DNA of 55,937 nt from Candidatus Nanopelagicaceae bacterium. Lineage in GTDB: Bacteria > Actinomycetota > Actinomycetes > Nanopelagicales > Nanopelagicaceae. The notes below the pieces were generated by a model. It ran no database searches. It had not been told where the DNA came from and was given only the letters and a program-made list of their open reading frames with translations. Where the stretch lies: contig VFFD01000002.1 in assembly GCA_018882745.1 (NCBI GenBank), forward strand, positions 1 to 55,937, given 5' to 3'. Below, in pieces: positions 33,970 through 44,080 of the stretch. The position numbers and the translations under genes are program-made. Numbering within the stretch: position 1 is the first letter of the stretch; each line of letters opens with the position of its first letter.

Positions 33970-36813
33970 CTAGTTGATAGCCAAGCTCGCTATCGGCTCG
34001 CAGGCGCAAACCAGATTCCTATCCCCGTACGCGCCATCGATGCGGCCGACGGTGGGCCAATACTTTCCTCGCCGCGTAAGTCCAGTTTCAACCCCCGCAG
34101 GAAATGCGGCATCGTGTCGTGAATATGGACGCGACCATTCCGTCTCAAGAACATCTGATGCAGTGTGCGGCGCATGGCGGAGCGCAGAATCTTCAATCTT
34201 TACTTTGCCAGCCTCAATTTCATCGATCTCTTCTGCAATTGTGAGCATCGCGGCGATAAAGCGATCAATTTCGGCGATATCTTCACTCTCAGTGGGTTCG
34301 ATCATAAAGGTACCCGCGACCGGAAAACTCATGGTTGGTGCGTGGAATCCGAAATCCATTAAACGCTTAGCAATGTCATCAACACTCACACCAGTTCGCT
34401 TCGTTATTTCTCGCAGATCAATAATGCATTCGTGTGCGATCAGACCGTTCTGACCGGTGTACAAGGTTGGAAATGATGGCTGCAATTTCTTCGCAATGTA
34501 ATTTGCCGAAAGAATCGCTATTGCGGTTGCTTTTGTTAAACCTTCAGCGCCCATCATGCGGATATATGCCCAGGAAATTGGCAAAATCAGCGCCGAACCA
34601 AATGGCGCTGCACTAATCGGGCCAGGACCTGTCAATGGTCCAGCGCTATGGTCTAGCGGATGATTCGGTAAATATGGCGCTAAATGTTTACGCGCGATGA
34701 CTGGACCAACTCCTGGTCCCCCACCACCATGAGGAATACAGAACGTTTTATGGAGGTTGAGATGAGAAACATCGGCACCAAATTTTCCTGGCTGCGCCAA
34801 ACCAACAAGTGCGTTGAGATTTGCGCCATCGACGTAAACCTGACCGCCCGCATCATGGATCATGGCGCAGATTGTGGTGATCTCAGCTTCAAAAACTCCA
34901 TGAGTAGATGGGTAGGTGACCATCAGAGCAGCTAGTTCTGAGCCATATTCGGCAATTTTGGCCTTGAGATCATCAATCGAAACGTTTCCATGATCATCAC
35001 ATGCAACAACGACTACGCGCATACCCGCCATCACGGCGCTAGCGGCATTTGTGCCATGTGCGCTCGATGGGATCAAACAAATATCTCTTCCGCTCTCCCC
35101 TTTTCCATCGAGGTAGTTCTTGATCGCAAGCAAACCAGCAAACTCACCTTGCGAACCCGCGTTAGGTTGGAGCGAAACGGCGTCATAGCCGGTGATATCC
35201 ACGAGCCATTGTGAAAGTTGTGAAATCAAACGGCGAGTTCCTTGAGTCTGCGAGGCTGGAGCAAAAGGGTGTAAGTCGGCGAATTCCGGCCAGGTAATCG
35301 CCTCCATTTCAGTCGTGGCATTGAGTTTCATTGTGCATGAACCCAGAGGAATCATCGTGCGATCCAGCGCCAAGTCTCTATCCGAAAGGGAGCGGATGTA
35401 GCGGAGCATAGAAGTTTCCGAGTGATAAGAATTGAAGAGAGGATGTTGTAAATAATCAGTCTTACGCACGGCAGGAATCGCGCCAATCGCTTCAGCGCTA
35501 TTGCGATTCAGAGCCCATACCTTGCAGAGTCTCTCAACGAGCTTCTCGGTTGTGCGCTCATCAAATGCGACGCTTACTCCCCCGTCAATTTTTCGAACAT
35601 TTATTCCTGCTTTTGCTGCAGATTCCACGAGCGCATCTGCATTCGAAGCGAAGAATGAAACTGTGTCAAAGAAATGCGGTGACAGAATTTCAAATCCACT
35701 ATTTTTTAGAGCTGCCGCAAAATTTCGAGCATGCTTGTGCACTCTTACAGCGATTTCTTTGAGCCCATCTGGACCGTGCCACGCTGCATAGAAGGCTGCG
35801 ATGACTGCTAGTAGAACTTGAGCAGTACAGATATTGCTTGTCGCCTTGTCGCGACGAATGTGCTGCTCGCGAGTTTGCAGCGCTAAACGAAGCGCAGGAT
35901 TGCCATGGCTATCAATACTTTGGCCAACCAACCGACCTGGCAACGAACGCTCCAAACCATTTCGTACTGCAAGGAAACCGGCATGTGGTCCGCCAAATCC
36001 CATGGGCACTCCAAAACGCTGTGCAGAGCCGACCGAGATATCTGCGCCCCACTCCCCCGGAGATTTGATCAGAGTGAGAGCTAAGAGATCCGAAGCCATC
36101 ACAACAAAACCAGAGTTACGGTGAACCTCAGAAATCACTCTCTCGAAATCAGAGAGAGTTCCAAAAGTATCGGGGTACTGCAGCAACACACCAAAAGCAC
36201 CCGAGAAATCCGAGACCGCATTAACATCCACTACTTCGATCGGAATATTGAGTGGCTTTGCGCGAGTAATCACAACTGCTTGTGTTTGAGGATGAACTCG
36301 TGAATCGATAATGAATCTAGCGTCATCGGAGAGCGTGGAATTACGCCGCGCAAGAGTCATTGCTTCTGCGGCGGCAGTACCTTCATCCAACATCGATGCA
36401 TTGCAGATAGGTAATCCCGTGAGATCACTAACCATGGTTTGGAAAGCAAAGAGAGCTTCTAATCGTCCCTGACTAATCTCAGGTTGGTACGGAGTGTATG
36501 CGGTGTACCAAGCAGGATTTTCGAGAACATTTCGTAAGACAACAGGTGGAGTAATCGTTCCGTAGTAACCCATTCCAATCAGAGATTCGGCCTGAACGTT
36601 CTCTTGAGCCAAAGCTCGCAATTCTGCGATGACTTCAACTTCGGAGATGGGCGCGGGTAGCTTTGTGCCAAACCTTTCTTTAATTGTGATTGATTCAGGT
36701 AGCACTGCGGCGACAAAATCTTCTAAAGAGTTATAGCCCAACTCATGGAGCATGGTTGCGACTTGCTCTGATGATGGACCGATATGCCGATCCGAGAAGT
36801 CTCGCCTTGTCAT
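33970..36813 (-). CDS. gcvP: Glycine dehydrogenase (decarboxylating), P protein
   Basis: PLP enzyme of the glycine cleavage system, 947 residues as a single-chain P protein. [18 protein letters not shown] at the N-terminus, [11 protein letters not shown] and [18 protein letters not shown] (the Lys binds PLP) are diagnostic. I chose the ATG at 36813: TATTCT lies 7 bases upstream, and the longer frame to 36891 enters merR. GcvH is encoded at 39576 but gcvT is not in the window. Confidence 0.96.
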   Translation of the reverse strand: MTRRDFSDRHIGPSSEQVATMLHELGYNSLEDFVAAVLPESITIKERFGTKLPAPISEVEVIAELRALAQENVQAESLIGMGYYGTITPPVVLRNVLENPAWYTAYTPYQPEISQGRLEALFAFQTMVSDLTGLPICNASMLDEGTAAAEAMTLARRNSTLSDDARFIIDSRVHPQTQAVVITRAKPLNIPIEVVDVNAVSDFSGAFGVLLQYPDTFGTLSDFERVISEVHRNSGFVVMASDLLALTLIKSPGEWGADISVGSAQRFGVPMGFGGPHAGFLAVRNGLERSLPGRLVGQSIDSHGNPALRLALQTREQHIRRDKATSNICTAQVLLAVIAAFYAAWHGPDGLKEIAVRVHKHARNFAAALKNSGFEILSPHFFDTVSFFASNADALVESAAKAGINVRKIDGGVSVAFDERTTEKLVERLCKVWALNRNSAEAIGAIPAVRKTDYLQHPLFNSYHSETSMLRYIRSLSDRDLALDRTMIPLGSCTMKLNATTEMEAITWPEFADLHPFAPASQTQGTRRLISQLSQWLVDITGYDAVSLQPNAGSQGEFAGLLAIKNYLDGKGESGRDICLIPSSAHGTNAASAVMAGMRVVVVACDDHGNVSIDDLKAKIAEYGSELAALMVTYPSTHGVFEAEITTICAMIHDAGGQVYVDGANLNALVGLAQPGKFGADVSHLNLHKTFCIPHGGGGPGVGPVIARKHLAPYLPNHPLDHSAGPLTGPGPISAAPFGSALILPISWAYIRMMGAEGLTKATAIAILSANYIAKKLQPSFPTLYTGQNGLIAHECIIDLREITKRTGVSVDDIAKRLMDFGFHAPTMSFPVAGTFMIEPTESEDIAEIDRFIAAMLTIAEEIDEIEAGKVKIEDSALRHAPHTASDVLETEWSRPYSRHDAAFPAGVETGLTRRGKYWPTVGRIDGAYGDRNLVCACEPIASLAIN

Positions 36814-36820
36814 GGCGAGA

Positions 36821-36826
36821 AGAATA
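36821..36826 (-). promoter_or_regulatory. -10 box TATTCT for leaderless gcvP
   Basis: TATTCT on the minus strand, 7 bases before the gcvP ATG. There is no space for a glycine riboswitch, since merR ends 28 bases upstream of the start. Confidence 0.45.
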
Positions 36827-36841
36827 AGGGCTAGTGCTGTT

Positions 36842-37354
36842 TTATGCGCCGCGTAACTTGCGTCGTGCAGCCAATTCATCACCTGAAGCATCGGCGGTCA
36901 CAAGAGAGCCATCATTGAGATTCTCTGCTTGAAGGTGTGAGAGTGAACCCTCAACTTCATTCCACACTTTGCCAATCGCAATACCAAAGACGCCCTGGCC
37001 GCCCTGCAGTAAGTCGAAGATCTCCTCTGAACTTGTGCATTCATAGATCGACGCCCCATCACTCATCAAAGTGATGCGCGCTAAATCATCAACCCCACGT
37101 TCACGAAGGTGTGCGACCGCCGAACGGATATTTTGAAGAGAGACTCCGGTATCCAAGAGACGCTTCACAATCTTGAGAACAAGAATGTCCTTAAATCCAT
37201 AAAGTCGAGCGCTACCTGATCCGCTCGCTCCCCTAACAGTTGGCTCTACTAACCCAGTGCGCGCCCAATAGTCGAGCTGACGATAAGAAATTCCCGCTGC
37301 TGCACAGGCCGAAGCGCCACGATAACCAAGCTCGAGATCTTGATTCTCTTTCAT
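36842..37354 (-). CDS. MerR-family regulator (Rv1830-like)
   Basis: Transcription factor of 170 residues. The N-terminal MerR winged helix is visible ([27 protein letters not shown], with an [25 protein letters not shown] segment), followed by a coiled segment and a small C-terminal domain. No metal-binding cysteines are apparent. It stands between gcvP and DUF151, the position of Rv1830 in mycobacteria. A MerR-like inverted repeat lies about 90 bases upstream. GAGG stands 8 bases before the ATG. Confidence 0.85.
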   Translation of the reverse strand: MKENQDLELGYRGASACAAAGISYRQLDYWARTGLVEPTVRGASGSGSARLYGFKDILVLKIVKRLLDTGVSLQNIRSAVAHLRERGVDDLARITLMSDGASIYECTSSEEIFDLLQGGQGVFGIAIGKVWNEVEGSLSHLQAENLNDGSLVTADASGDELAARRKLRGA

Positions 37355-37443
37355 AGGGAAGCCTCGCTATTCGCATCGCCGGGGAGAGCAATGAGAGAAC
37401 GGTAGATGGCACTCACTCTTGATTCAATCACCGACACACTTAA

Positions 37444-37460
37444 AACCTCAAGTAGAGGTT
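37444..37460. promoter_or_regulatory. MerR-type inverted repeat AACCTC-N5-GAGGTT
   Basis: The sequence AACCTCAAGTAGAGGTT has the half-site pattern (ACCTC/GAGGT) of classical MerR-family operators. It overlaps the stop of the 132-residue membrane protein gene and stands about 90 bases before the merR start. It may be an autoregulatory site or a small attenuator hairpin. Confidence 0.4.
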
Positions 37461-37857
37461 AATGGTTTCGGCGCCTTCCCTGTAAACCATATAGGTACGC
37501 CAACGCGAAGGCCGTTCCCACGGCGATGTAACCCCATCGTCCCAGCGTCCAGCTTCCTGGGGCTACAACGGTAATAAATGAGAGAGTCAGGCAAACGGGA
37601 ACCATGATCGAAGCTACCTGTCGAAGTGTTCTTTCAGATGCGAACGCTGCAACCACCGGCATCATCGTCGCAACAATGACGAGGACTGCGCCAATCATTC
37701 TCATCGCCCAAGTTAATTCAGGAGTCACCGCGTCTTCCGTTCCAACAACGCCAATGAACTTCACAAAGAAACTTGGCTCGACCAGAAGAGCAATAGCAGA
37801 GACCGCGAAGACCACCGCGCCAACTCGCAGCACCAGAGCGATGCGTCGAGTCAACAT
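37459..37857 (-). CDS. Small four-helix membrane protein, unknown
   Basis: Protein of 132 residues with four hydrophobic segments and a basic C-terminal end (LQGRRRNH). I do not recognise a family. AGGAAAA lies upstream of the ATG, and the gene follows DUF151 after 12 bases, so it is expressed with the garA-merR-DUF151 genes. It interrupts the otherwise conserved series DUF151-merR known in mycobacteria. Confidence 0.7.
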   Translation of the reverse strand: MLTRRIALVLRVGAVVFAVSAIALLVEPSFFVKFIGVVGTEDAVTPELTWAMRMIGAVLVIVATMMPVVAAFASERTLRQVASIMVPVCLTLSFITVVAPGSWTLGRWGYIAVGTAFALAYLYGLQGRRRNH

Positions 37858-37869
37858 AAGTTTTCCTAT

Positions 37870-38340
37870 CTATCCGGCGAAATCTTCAGGATTTATTTGA
37901 TCGAGGAATTCTTTGAACTTCTCCACTTCATCTTCTGATTGATCGGGAATTTCGATACCCGCATCTCCAAGAAGCGCCTCACTCGCCAGAATGGGGGCGC
38001 CGGTGCGCAGTGCTAGAGCTATCGCATCGCTGGGGCGTGATGAGACGGCCACACCACCTTGAAGGTTGAGCAGTGAATAGAAGATCCCCTCGCGCAATTC
38101 AGTGAGATGAATGGAATCAATAGAGACATGGAGTGCGGCAAGAACATCTTTCATCAGGTCGTGCGTTAATGGACGAGGAGGTGTCACTCCTTGCTGAGCA
38201 AAAGCGATTGCGGTTGCTTCAACAGCTCCAATCCAGATTGGGAGGTAACGCTCTCCCCCAATTTCCTTGAGCAAGACGATGGGTTGATTCGAGGGCATCT
38301 CTACTCGCACCCCGATTACATCCATCGCGTGAAAGTTCAT
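37870..38340 (-). CDS. DUF151 bifunctional-nuclease family protein
   Basis: Protein of 156 residues with the family core YLPIWIGAVEATAIAFAQQGVTPPRPLTHDL and SSRPSDAIALALRTGAPI. The name comes from plant homologues reported as DNase/RNase; in actinobacteria the function is not established. It overlaps the upstream merR by ATGA. The ATG at 38340 is chosen for that coupling; an ATG at 38325 is the alternative. It corresponds in position to Rv1829. Confidence 0.87.
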   Translation of the reverse strand: MNFHAMDVIGVRVEMPSNQPIVLLKEIGGERYLPIWIGAVEATAIAFAQQGVTPPRPLTHDLMKDVLAALHVSIDSIHLTELREGIFYSLLNLQGGVAVSSRPSDAIALALRTGAPILASEALLGDAGIEIPDQSEDEVEKFKEFLDQINPEDFAG

Positions 38341-39050
38341 CGAGAGCGATTCAAACCTGAACGTACCAGAGCCGCATGAAGTCGAACCGATAGTGATGCA
38401 ATCTCGCGCGATACTTCCTGTGCGCGCGCCTTTGATTCAGGATTCTTCTGACGCATCAATGGAGTGATGACTTGTTCCACTAATCCAACCTCGCGATCAG
38501 CAGCGGTTTTAAAGGCTCTTAGATGCCTTCCTTCGATTCCAAATGCAGAGATTTCAGCGACAACTTTTGCAACGGTTAATGCATCTCCATCGTAGTGACG
38601 ACCTTTGATTTGGATCAAACCGTAGCTTTCCAACTCAACGAGTTGATCTTCTGAGATGCCGCTGCTGGAAAGTAGTTCATCACGAGATAGGCGAAGTTCA
38701 GTTTGTTCAATGAACGCACTTGGTGCCAACGAACCATCTACGGTTGCAAGTCGCGGAGTTGGAGCTGCACCAGCAGTTTGTGCAGGCTGCAGACCACGAT
38801 CTAGCGCGTCAAGGTTTTCCTTGATTACCTTGAGTGGAAGATACTGATCTCGTTGCGCAAGCAGCACATAGCGAAGTCGCTCTAAATCTGTGGTGGTGAA
38901 CTTTCTATAACCAGATGGTGTTCTCTGTGGCTCAATCAATCCCTCTGATTCCAAGAATCTAATCTTTGAAATCGTCACATCCGGGAAATCGCTTCTTAGT
39001 TTCCCAAGAACTTCACCGATGCTTAGGTATGCGCGCGCGGGAACGCTCAT
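38337..39050 (-). CDS. MerR-family regulator (FtsR/Rv1828-like)
   Basis: Regulator of 237 residues with an N-terminal MerR domain (YLSIGEVLGKLRSDFPDVTISKIRFLESEGLI, PSGYRKFTTTDLERL) and a second C-terminal helical DNA-binding-like part. It corresponds to mycobacterial Rv1828 and corynebacterial FtsR, an activator linked to cell division. GGAGGAAAGG lies upstream and the start overlaps the garA stop (ATGA). The ligand is unknown. Confidence 0.87.
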   Translation of the reverse strand: MSVPARAYLSIGEVLGKLRSDFPDVTISKIRFLESEGLIEPQRTPSGYRKFTTTDLERLRYVLLAQRDQYLPLKVIKENLDALDRGLQPAQTAGAAPTPRLATVDGSLAPSAFIEQTELRLSRDELLSSSGISEDQLVELESYGLIQIKGRHYDGDALTVAKVVAEISAFGIEGRHLRAFKTAADREVGLVEQVITPLMRQKNPESKARAQEVSREIASLSVRLHAALVRSGLNRSR

Positions 39051-39487
39051 GTTCGGACCTTTCCTCCAACAAAGAAATGCAGACGATACTTTCCAATATG
39101 TAACTCCATGCCATCACTGAGTTGAGCACTTTCCTCAACTTTTCCATCAACATATGTGCCATTTAAACTGCCAAGATCTTTGACGGAATAACTCTTTCCA
39201 CTGCGAATAATCTGCGCGTGCTTTCTAGAAACGGTGACATCATCTAAGAAAATCTCGTTATCAGTGGAGCGACCAATAGATGTCAGATCCGAGTTAAGAA
39301 GAAAACGTGCGCCTCGCGAAGGGCCGCTCAAGGCAATCAACATGGCTGAACCTTCTGGGAGGGCGGCTATAACATCGCGCTCGTTCTGAGTCGCCTTATC
39401 CAGAAGTGCTGAGACATGGTCTGAGACCGAACGAAGTGCTCCCAGATTGATGGTGGTTGTGAGATCTTTTTCTTTAGCTTGATCCAT
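39047..39487 (-). CDS. garA: FHA-domain protein GarA
   Basis: Protein of 146 residues: a short N-terminal tail with a Thr triplet at residues 10-12 and a C-terminal FHA domain (SIGRSTDNEIFLDDVTVSRKHAQI, DLGSLNGTYVDG). In mycobacteria GarA is phosphorylated on a tail threonine pair by Ser/Thr kinases and controls 2-oxoglutarate and glutamate enzymes. AAGGGGA stands 6 bases before the ATG at 39487, preferred over the GTGs at 39493 and 39490. It leads the garA-merR-DUF151 operon. Confidence 0.88.
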   Translation of the reverse strand: MDQAKEKDLTTTINLGALRSVSDHVSALLDKATQNERDVIAALPEGSAMLIALSGPSRGARFLLNSDLTSIGRSTDNEIFLDDVTVSRKHAQIIRSGKSYSVKDLGSLNGTYVDGKVEESAQLSDGMELHIGKYRLHFFVGGKVRT

Positions 39488-39528
39488 CACCACTCCCCTT
39501 CAATCTGACGTTGAGACTCCTATCGGAA

Positions 39529-39547
39529 CCTCACCTTTACCTTGAGG
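39529..39547. promoter_or_regulatory. Inverted repeat CCTCA-N9-TGAGG in the garA leader
   Basis: This 19-bp repeat resembles MerR-family sites and lies just downstream of the predicted garA -10 box. A MerR protein bound here could repress its own operon. Confidence 0.4.
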
Positions 39548-39550
39548 CTC

Positions 39551-39579
39551 ACACTAGGCGCGCCAGAGGGGTGAGTCAA
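39551..39579 (-). promoter_or_regulatory. Sigma-70-type promoter of garA operon
   Basis: On the minus strand TTGACT (39574-39579) and TAGTGT (39551-39556) are separated by exactly 17 bases. The -35 box overlaps the gcvH stop codon. Unlike most promoters here it produces a leader of about 55 bases with a Shine-Dalgarno. Confidence 0.65.
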
Positions 39580-39959
39580 GCCGTCAAAGAGCGGTATTCG
39601 TCAGCAGAGAGAAGCGTCGTGAGTTGATTTTCATCTGAAACTTCTACTTCGAAAATCCAGCCCGCACCATAAGGTTCGCTATTCATAACCTCAGGATTAG
39701 CGTCAAGAGCAGAATTAATTTCGGTCACAGTTCCTGAGAGAGGTGCGTAAATTTCCGAGACGCTCTTGGTTGATTCAACTTCCCCGCAGACTTTCCCTTG
39801 GGTAAGAAGATCGCCAACTTTAGGGAGTTGAATGTAAACAATGTCGCCTAATGCGCCCTGCGCGTAATCTGTAATTCCAACTTTGAATTTCTTTCCAGCG
39901 CTCTGCTTCACCCATTCATGTTCTTTTGTGTAGTGAAGCTCTCCCGGCACGTTCGACAT
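39576..39959 (-). CDS. gcvH: Glycine cleavage system H protein
   Basis: Carrier protein of 127 residues that shuttles the aminomethyl group on lipoate. The lipoylated Lys65 is in GEVESTKSVSEIYAP. The ATG follows the pgsA stop directly, and the GAGAGGA ribosome binding site is inside the pgsA end. gcvP is the matching P protein in the same direction 2.8 kb downstream. Confidence 0.95.
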   Translation of the reverse strand: MSNVPGELHYTKEHEWVKQSAGKKFKVGITDYAQGALGDIVYIQLPKVGDLLTQGKVCGEVESTKSVSEIYAPLSGTVTEINSALDANPEVMNSEPYGAGWIFEVEVSDENQLTTLLSADEYRSLTA

Positions 39960-40508
39960 TTACATTCCTCTCAGACTACGCAATCCGGCGCGAGCGTAAC
40001 TCATTCCAGTCCAGAGGTATAACGCAATACCCCATCCCGCAAAACCCCAACCAAAAATGTATGCAGCATCAGCAAGCGCGCCCGAAGAAGACTTGGTAAG
40101 TAGGAGAAGAGGGAGGGCATACAGCAGGTTGAAGGTGGCGGCCTTTCCCAGGTATGTGACTATGAAGGGGGCAATCCCCTTCGTTTTCATAGCAATGAGA
40201 AGCGCGCCAAGAGCAAGATCTCGTATCACAATCAGCGCGAGAACCCAGATTGGAAGAACCTCGGTCACATACATCGCAATCAGAACAGTAATGATGTAGA
40301 GGCGATCAACTGCTGGATCCATCAATTCGCCTATACGACTCTCCTGCTTTAAAGCTCGTGCGAGTTTGCCATCGAAGTAATCGGTTGCACCCGCAATCAT
40401 CAAGGTGATCACCGCGGCGGGAAGGTTCTCTGAAACGATGACAAAATAAAGGAATACGGGAATTCCCAGAGCCCGAAGGGCTGTCAAAATATTAGGAATC
40501 GTTAACAC
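39960..40508 (-). CDS. pgsA: CDP-alcohol phosphatidyltransferase (PgsA-like)
   Basis: Membrane enzyme of 182 residues that transfers a phosphatidyl group from CDP-diacylglycerol, probably to glycerol 3-phosphate. The motif DYFDGKLARALKQ...GELMDPAVD fits D-G-x2-A-R-x8-G-x3-D-x3-D. The start is GTG at 40508: the family N-terminus (LTIPNILTALR) leaves no other choice. That GTG is only one base from the 3' end of tRNA-Pro, so it has no normal leader. Mycobacterial pgsA2 lies in the same neighbourhood. Confidence 0.9.
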   Translation of the reverse strand: MLTIPNILTALRALGIPVFLYFVIVSENLPAAVITLMIAGATDYFDGKLARALKQESRIGELMDPAVDRLYIITVLIAMYVTEVLPIWVLALIVIRDLALGALLIAMKTKGIAPFIVTYLGKAATFNLLYALPLLLLTKSSSGALADAAYIFGWGFAGWGIALYLWTGMSYARAGLRSLRGM

Positions 40509-40509
40509 G

Positions 40510-40583
40510 TCGGGACGACAGGATTTGAACCTGCGACCACCAGACCCCCAGCCTGGTGCGCTACCAAGCTGCGCTACGTCCCG
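40510..40583 (-). tRNA. tRNA-Pro (anticodon GGG)
   Basis: Perfect acceptor stem CGGGACG/CGTCCCG, anticodon loop CTGGGGG giving GGG, and T-arm GGTTCAAATCC. The discriminator base is A and CCA is not encoded. One base separates the mature 3' end from the pgsA GTG start, so the tRNA and pgsA share a transcript. Confidence 0.96.
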
Positions 40584-40605
40584 TAAGACTTGCCATGCGG
40601 ACGCG

Positions 40606-40611
40606 ATACTA
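40606..40611 (-). promoter_or_regulatory. Candidate -10 box TAGTAT of tRNA-Pro/pgsA
   Basis: TAGTAT on the minus strand lies 22 bases before the tRNA-Pro 5' end, within the 73-base gap behind cmk-der. No clear -35 box is seen. Confidence 0.4.
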
Positions 40612-40656
40612 CTGAACTGCTAAATAGAGTGGTGAGCGAACTCGTTAGCGATCTTG

Positions 40657-42627
40657 CTAGCGCTCTCGAATGCGCACTGAAACGCGAATAGGTGAGCCTG
40701 AAAAACCAAATTCTTCTCGTAAACGTCGTTCAATGAACCGACGATAGGACGCCTCAAGGAACTCAGTAGCAAAGATGACAAAGGTGGGAGGCGCTATACC
40801 TGCTTGTGTAGCAAAGAGAATTTTCGGTTGCTTTCCCCCGCGAATAGGGGGTGGATTGCTACCAATTAATTGACCTAAGAACGAGTTGAGTTTTCCCGTT
40901 GGAACGCGTAGCTCCCAACTGGAGAGCGCTCGCTCGATTGCTGGAAGCAGTCGATCTTTATGCCAACCCGTTTTCGCCGAAATGTTCACTCTTTCGGCCC
41001 ATTCAACTTGGTCGAAATTTCGATCCGTCTCTTTATCTAGCGAGAGTCTGCGTTCTTCGTCTACGAGATCCCACTTGTTCATGCCAATCACGAGCGCTTT
41101 CCCAGAATCCTCAACGAGAGAGATGATGCGTAGGTCCTGCTCGGTGATAGGAACGGAGGCGTCGAGAACCATGATGACCACTTCGGCATTCTCAATCGCC
41201 CGCTCGGTTCGAAGCGCCGCGTAGTAATCCGATCCAGAGGCTTGATGAGCTCTACGACGAATGCCAGCGGTGTCGATGAACCTCCATGTTTTATCGCCTA
41301 GATCAATGAGTTCGTCAATCGGGTCACGCGTCGTGCCTTCTGCATCATCAACAAGTGCACGAGTAGTGCCTGCAAAGGAATTGAGCAAACTACTTTTACC
41401 GACATTAGGACGACCGACGATTGCGATGCGACGATAGCCATCATCCATGCGACTCTGGCCAACTTCTGGAAGTTGAGAAACGATGAGATCCAATAAATCG
41501 CCGCTTCCACGACCATGCGCTGCTGAAATAAAGTGAGGTTCGCCCAGTCCTAAATTCCATAGCGAATGTGCTTCGAGTTCATCCTTCTCGCTATCAACCT
41601 TATTTGCAATCAACATGATTGGTTTCTTGCTCTTGCGCAGCACCGAAATGAGAGCGTCGTCATCAGATTGCTGGCCAACTTGTGCATCCACCACAAAAAG
41701 AACTAAATCAGCATCAACAATGGCAGATTCCGCAGCATCGGAGATTTTAAGAGCAATACCTTCCGCCGTCGGCTCCCACCCTCCGGTATCCACTACAACA
41801 AAACTTTTACCGTTCCATTCTGCTTCATACGAGACTCGATCACGAGTAACCCCAGGAGTATCTTCAATAATTGCTTCACGCGAACCGATGATGCGATTAA
41901 CTAAGGTTGACTTGCCAACATTAGGTCTTCCGATAATGACGACGCGTGGCAGGCCGATGAGAGATCGTTGCTTCAGAATATTCCAGATGTAATCGACTGT
42001 CTCACTCAAGGATAGATTCGTCGAATCTACGATGATCGCGTCTTCAGCTCTCTTCAGCGGCGAAACACTTCTTGTCGAATCAATATGATCACGGCTTGCA
42101 AGAGCATCTGCCACATCAGCTACTCCACCGCTGGTGATATTTGATTCCTTTTGTTCGATATCTCTGCGAATCGCACGGGCGCTAATGTCTGCTTGGAGCC
42201 ATATTTTTAGCTGTGCTTGAGGGGCGACAACTGTTCCGATATCTCGGCCTTCGACAACGATTCCATTTTTGGCGCTTTCAATAATCCTTCGCTGTAACGC
42301 CAAAAGTGATTGCCGCACTTCGGGCCATGCGCTGATGCGACTGACAGCTGATGTTACTTCTGGTGTACGAATTGCAGTTGAAACATCAACACCACCACAC
42401 AAAGTGATCGGGTTGTCGGGATCTGTTTTTAAGACAATGGGATATTTCTGTAAAGCTTCAATGAGTGATTGAGCATCATCGATAGTTTCACGTATCGCAA
42501 GCCATGTTGCAGCGCGATATAACGCACCTGTGTCGAGGTATAACCAACCAGCTCTCTTTGCGATTGTCTTAGAGGTCGATGATTTTCCTGAACCACTAGG
42601 TCCATCCATTGCAATAACAACGGTCAT
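40657..42627 (-). CDS. cmk-der: Bifunctional cytidylate kinase / GTPase Der
   Basis: One frame of 656 residues fuses two proteins. Residues 1 to about 215 are CMP kinase ([38 protein letters not shown]). The remainder is the double-GTPase Der/EngA, with two G domains each starting with a GRPNVGKS motif and a KH-like end; Der acts in 50S ribosome assembly. Such fusions occur in several actinobacteria; in mycobacteria the genes are adjacent. It overlaps tyrA by ATGA and is the third gene of aroH-tyrA-cmk-der. Confidence 0.95.
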   Translation of the reverse strand: MTVVIAMDGPSGSGKSSTSKTIAKRAGWLYLDTGALYRAATWLAIRETIDDAQSLIEALQKYPIVLKTDPDNPITLCGGVDVSTAIRTPEVTSAVSRISAWPEVRQSLLALQRRIIESAKNGIVVEGRDIGTVVAPQAQLKIWLQADISARAIRRDIEQKESNITSGGVADVADALASRDHIDSTRSVSPLKRAEDAIIVDSTNLSLSETVDYIWNILKQRSLIGLPRVVIIGRPNVGKSTLVNRIIGSREAIIEDTPGVTRDRVSYEAEWNGKSFVVVDTGGWEPTAEGIALKISDAAESAIVDADLVLFVVDAQVGQQSDDDALISVLRKSKKPIMLIANKVDSEKDELEAHSLWNLGLGEPHFISAAHGRGSGDLLDLIVSQLPEVGQSRMDDGYRRIAIVGRPNVGKSSLLNSFAGTTRALVDDAEGTTRDPIDELIDLGDKTWRFIDTAGIRRRAHQASGSDYYAALRTERAIENAEVVIMVLDASVPITEQDLRIISLVEDSGKALVIGMNKWDLVDEERRLSLDKETDRNFDQVEWAERVNISAKTGWHKDRLLPAIERALSSWELRVPTGKLNSFLGQLIGSNPPPIRGGKQPKILFATQAGIAPPTFVIFATEFLEASYRRFIERRLREEFGFSGSPIRVSVRIRER

Positions 42628-43679
42628 CGCAAGTGAACCTTCCAGTCGTGAGATAGCAAGTGATCTTGCACGCGCAAAGCATCATCGGGTGAGAATGCAA
42701 GGGTAATTAAACCAGTGAGTTGACCTGGTGAATGCTCGATTGAAAGATCTTCAATGTTTGCATTGATCGCTGCACACTGTTCGAAGAGTTGACTTAGCGC
42801 GCCGGGCTCGTCTTTGATGACAATCATTAAATGTGAGTAATTACGAGGCTTCGAGCCGTGCTTTCCAGAAACTCTTGCACGACCTTTATTGCCATTGATA
42901 AAGAGATTTTTCAAGGCGCTCTCATCTCTACTTTCAAGCGCATCTTTCAGGTTTGCAATGATCTGTTGATATTCACTAATTGCCTTCAAAACTTCGTTTT
43001 GATTCTCAAGAAGTATTTCGCTCCACAATTCACCATCGCTATTTGCAATTCTGGTCATATCTCGCAAACCTTGACCCGATAAATTGAGATCATCGCCAAG
43101 CTGCTCGATTGCGCCAGCAAGAGCGGTGCTTGTTATCTGCGGTAAATGGGAAATTCGAGCGAGTAAGGAATCATGAGCTGGGGCGTTCATGATGTAGGCC
43201 GTAGCGCCGAGCGCTTCAACCAGTTCCTTTGCTACGTCGATTGAAGATTCTTCAGTAACCGACGTTGGCGTGAGAATCCAAGCTCGACCTTGAAAAAGAT
43301 CAGCTTGAGCCGAAGATGGTCCTGCAACTTCACGACCCGCCATAGGATGAGATCCCACAAATCGAGTTGCTAACTCCGTTAAAGCCTCAACATCAAGTAC
43401 AAGATTATTTTTAACACTGCCCACATCTATAAACGTTGCTTGAGGGTTGCTACCAGATTCTTTCTTCAACACATTCAAAATGGTTTTCGGTGGCGTTGCG
43501 ACGATGACCAGATCAGGGACTCCAACTTTCACATGGGGCGCCAGAAGATCCTTTGCTAGATCAAGGGCGTTTTGATCTTCATCATGCAGCTCAACCGACA
43601 CTCCCCTACTTGCCAACCCGAGCGCAATAGAAGTTCCAATCAAGCCCGCACCAACGACGCGGACATGTTGAGTTTTCAT
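42624..43679 (-). CDS. tyrA: Prephenate dehydrogenase
   Basis: NAD-dependent step of tyrosine synthesis. The product has 351 residues: an N-terminal Rossmann motif ([19 protein letters not shown]), [13 protein letters not shown] with the catalytic His, and a C-terminal ACT domain ([20 protein letters not shown]) likely for tyrosine feedback. I chose the ATG at 43679 because the family starts here; the longer frame enters aroH. AroH upstream makes prephenate, the substrate. Confidence 0.93.
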   Translation of the reverse strand: MKTQHVRVVGAGLIGTSIALGLASRGVSVELHDEDQNALDLAKDLLAPHVKVGVPDLVIVATPPKTILNVLKKESGSNPQATFIDVGSVKNNLVLDVEALTELATRFVGSHPMAGREVAGPSSAQADLFQGRAWILTPTSVTEESSIDVAKELVEALGATAYIMNAPAHDSLLARISHLPQITSTALAGAIEQLGDDLNLSGQGLRDMTRIANSDGELWSEILLENQNEVLKAISEYQQIIANLKDALESRDESALKNLFINGNKGRARVSGKHGSKPRNYSHLMIVIKDEPGALSQLFEQCAAINANIEDLSIEHSPGQLTGLITLAFSPDDALRVQDHLLSHDWKVHLR

Positions 43680-43717
43680 TGCTCTATCACCTCGTTTGGT
43701 AGATGGCGGACGGGTGT

Positions 43718-44080
43718 TTACTGGGCAATATCTTTCCGTAGCGTTACAGCGCCACGGAGATAAATATGTGAGATCTCTTCTTGTTCGCGCGGGGTATGGC
43801 AATGAACCAAAGTCCGAATCGTTCGAGGCAGGCTATCGGGTACTGCCATTTCTACTGCACAGATCAAGGGCACCCTCTCCATCCCCATGGCACGAGCTGA
43901 CGCAGCCGGAAAGTCGCTGACAAGATCCGGGGTGCAAGTGAAAAGGACAGAGATCAGATCCTTGGGCGTAAGGGAGTTAGAAGACAAGATTTCGGACATC
44001 AACTCGACGACCGCTTCTTTCATGAGCCCTGGGTCATCGCGATCGATCTGAATAGCGCCACGAATCGCGCGTACTGTCAT
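43718..44080 (-). CDS. aroH: Chorismate mutase, AroH type
   Basis: Monofunctional trimeric-type chorismate mutase of 120 residues. VRAIRGAIQIDRDD carries the active-site Arg, and VLFTCTPDLVSDFPA, VPLICAVEMAVP and the C-terminal HIYLRGAVTLRKD are family features. It converts chorismate to prephenate for the TyrA encoded next. The ATG lies 6 bases behind TAAAAT. The gene is preceded by a 281-base repeat-rich region that may regulate it. Confidence 0.92.
   Translation of the reverse strand: MTVRAIRGAIQIDRDDPGLMKEAVVELMSEILSSNSLTPKDLISVLFTCTPDLVSDFPAASARAMGMERVPLICAVEMAVPDSLPRTIRTLVHCHTPREQEEISHIYLRGAVTLRKDIAQ

Noticed and set aside
33974-36303. Several open frames opposite gcvP
   Set aside because: Shadows of a long conserved gene; the gcvP frame is unmistakable.
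36814-36841. Glycine riboswitch before gcvP
   Set aside because: Only 28 bases separate merR and gcvP, and a -10 box fills them.
37415-37436. TGTCGGTG with an AAGAGT eight bases later on the minus strand, resembling the PafBC-dependent promoter pattern upstream of merR
   Set aside because: The first base of the -10 box does not fit TANNNT and the gene is not a DNA-damage gene; treated as chance.
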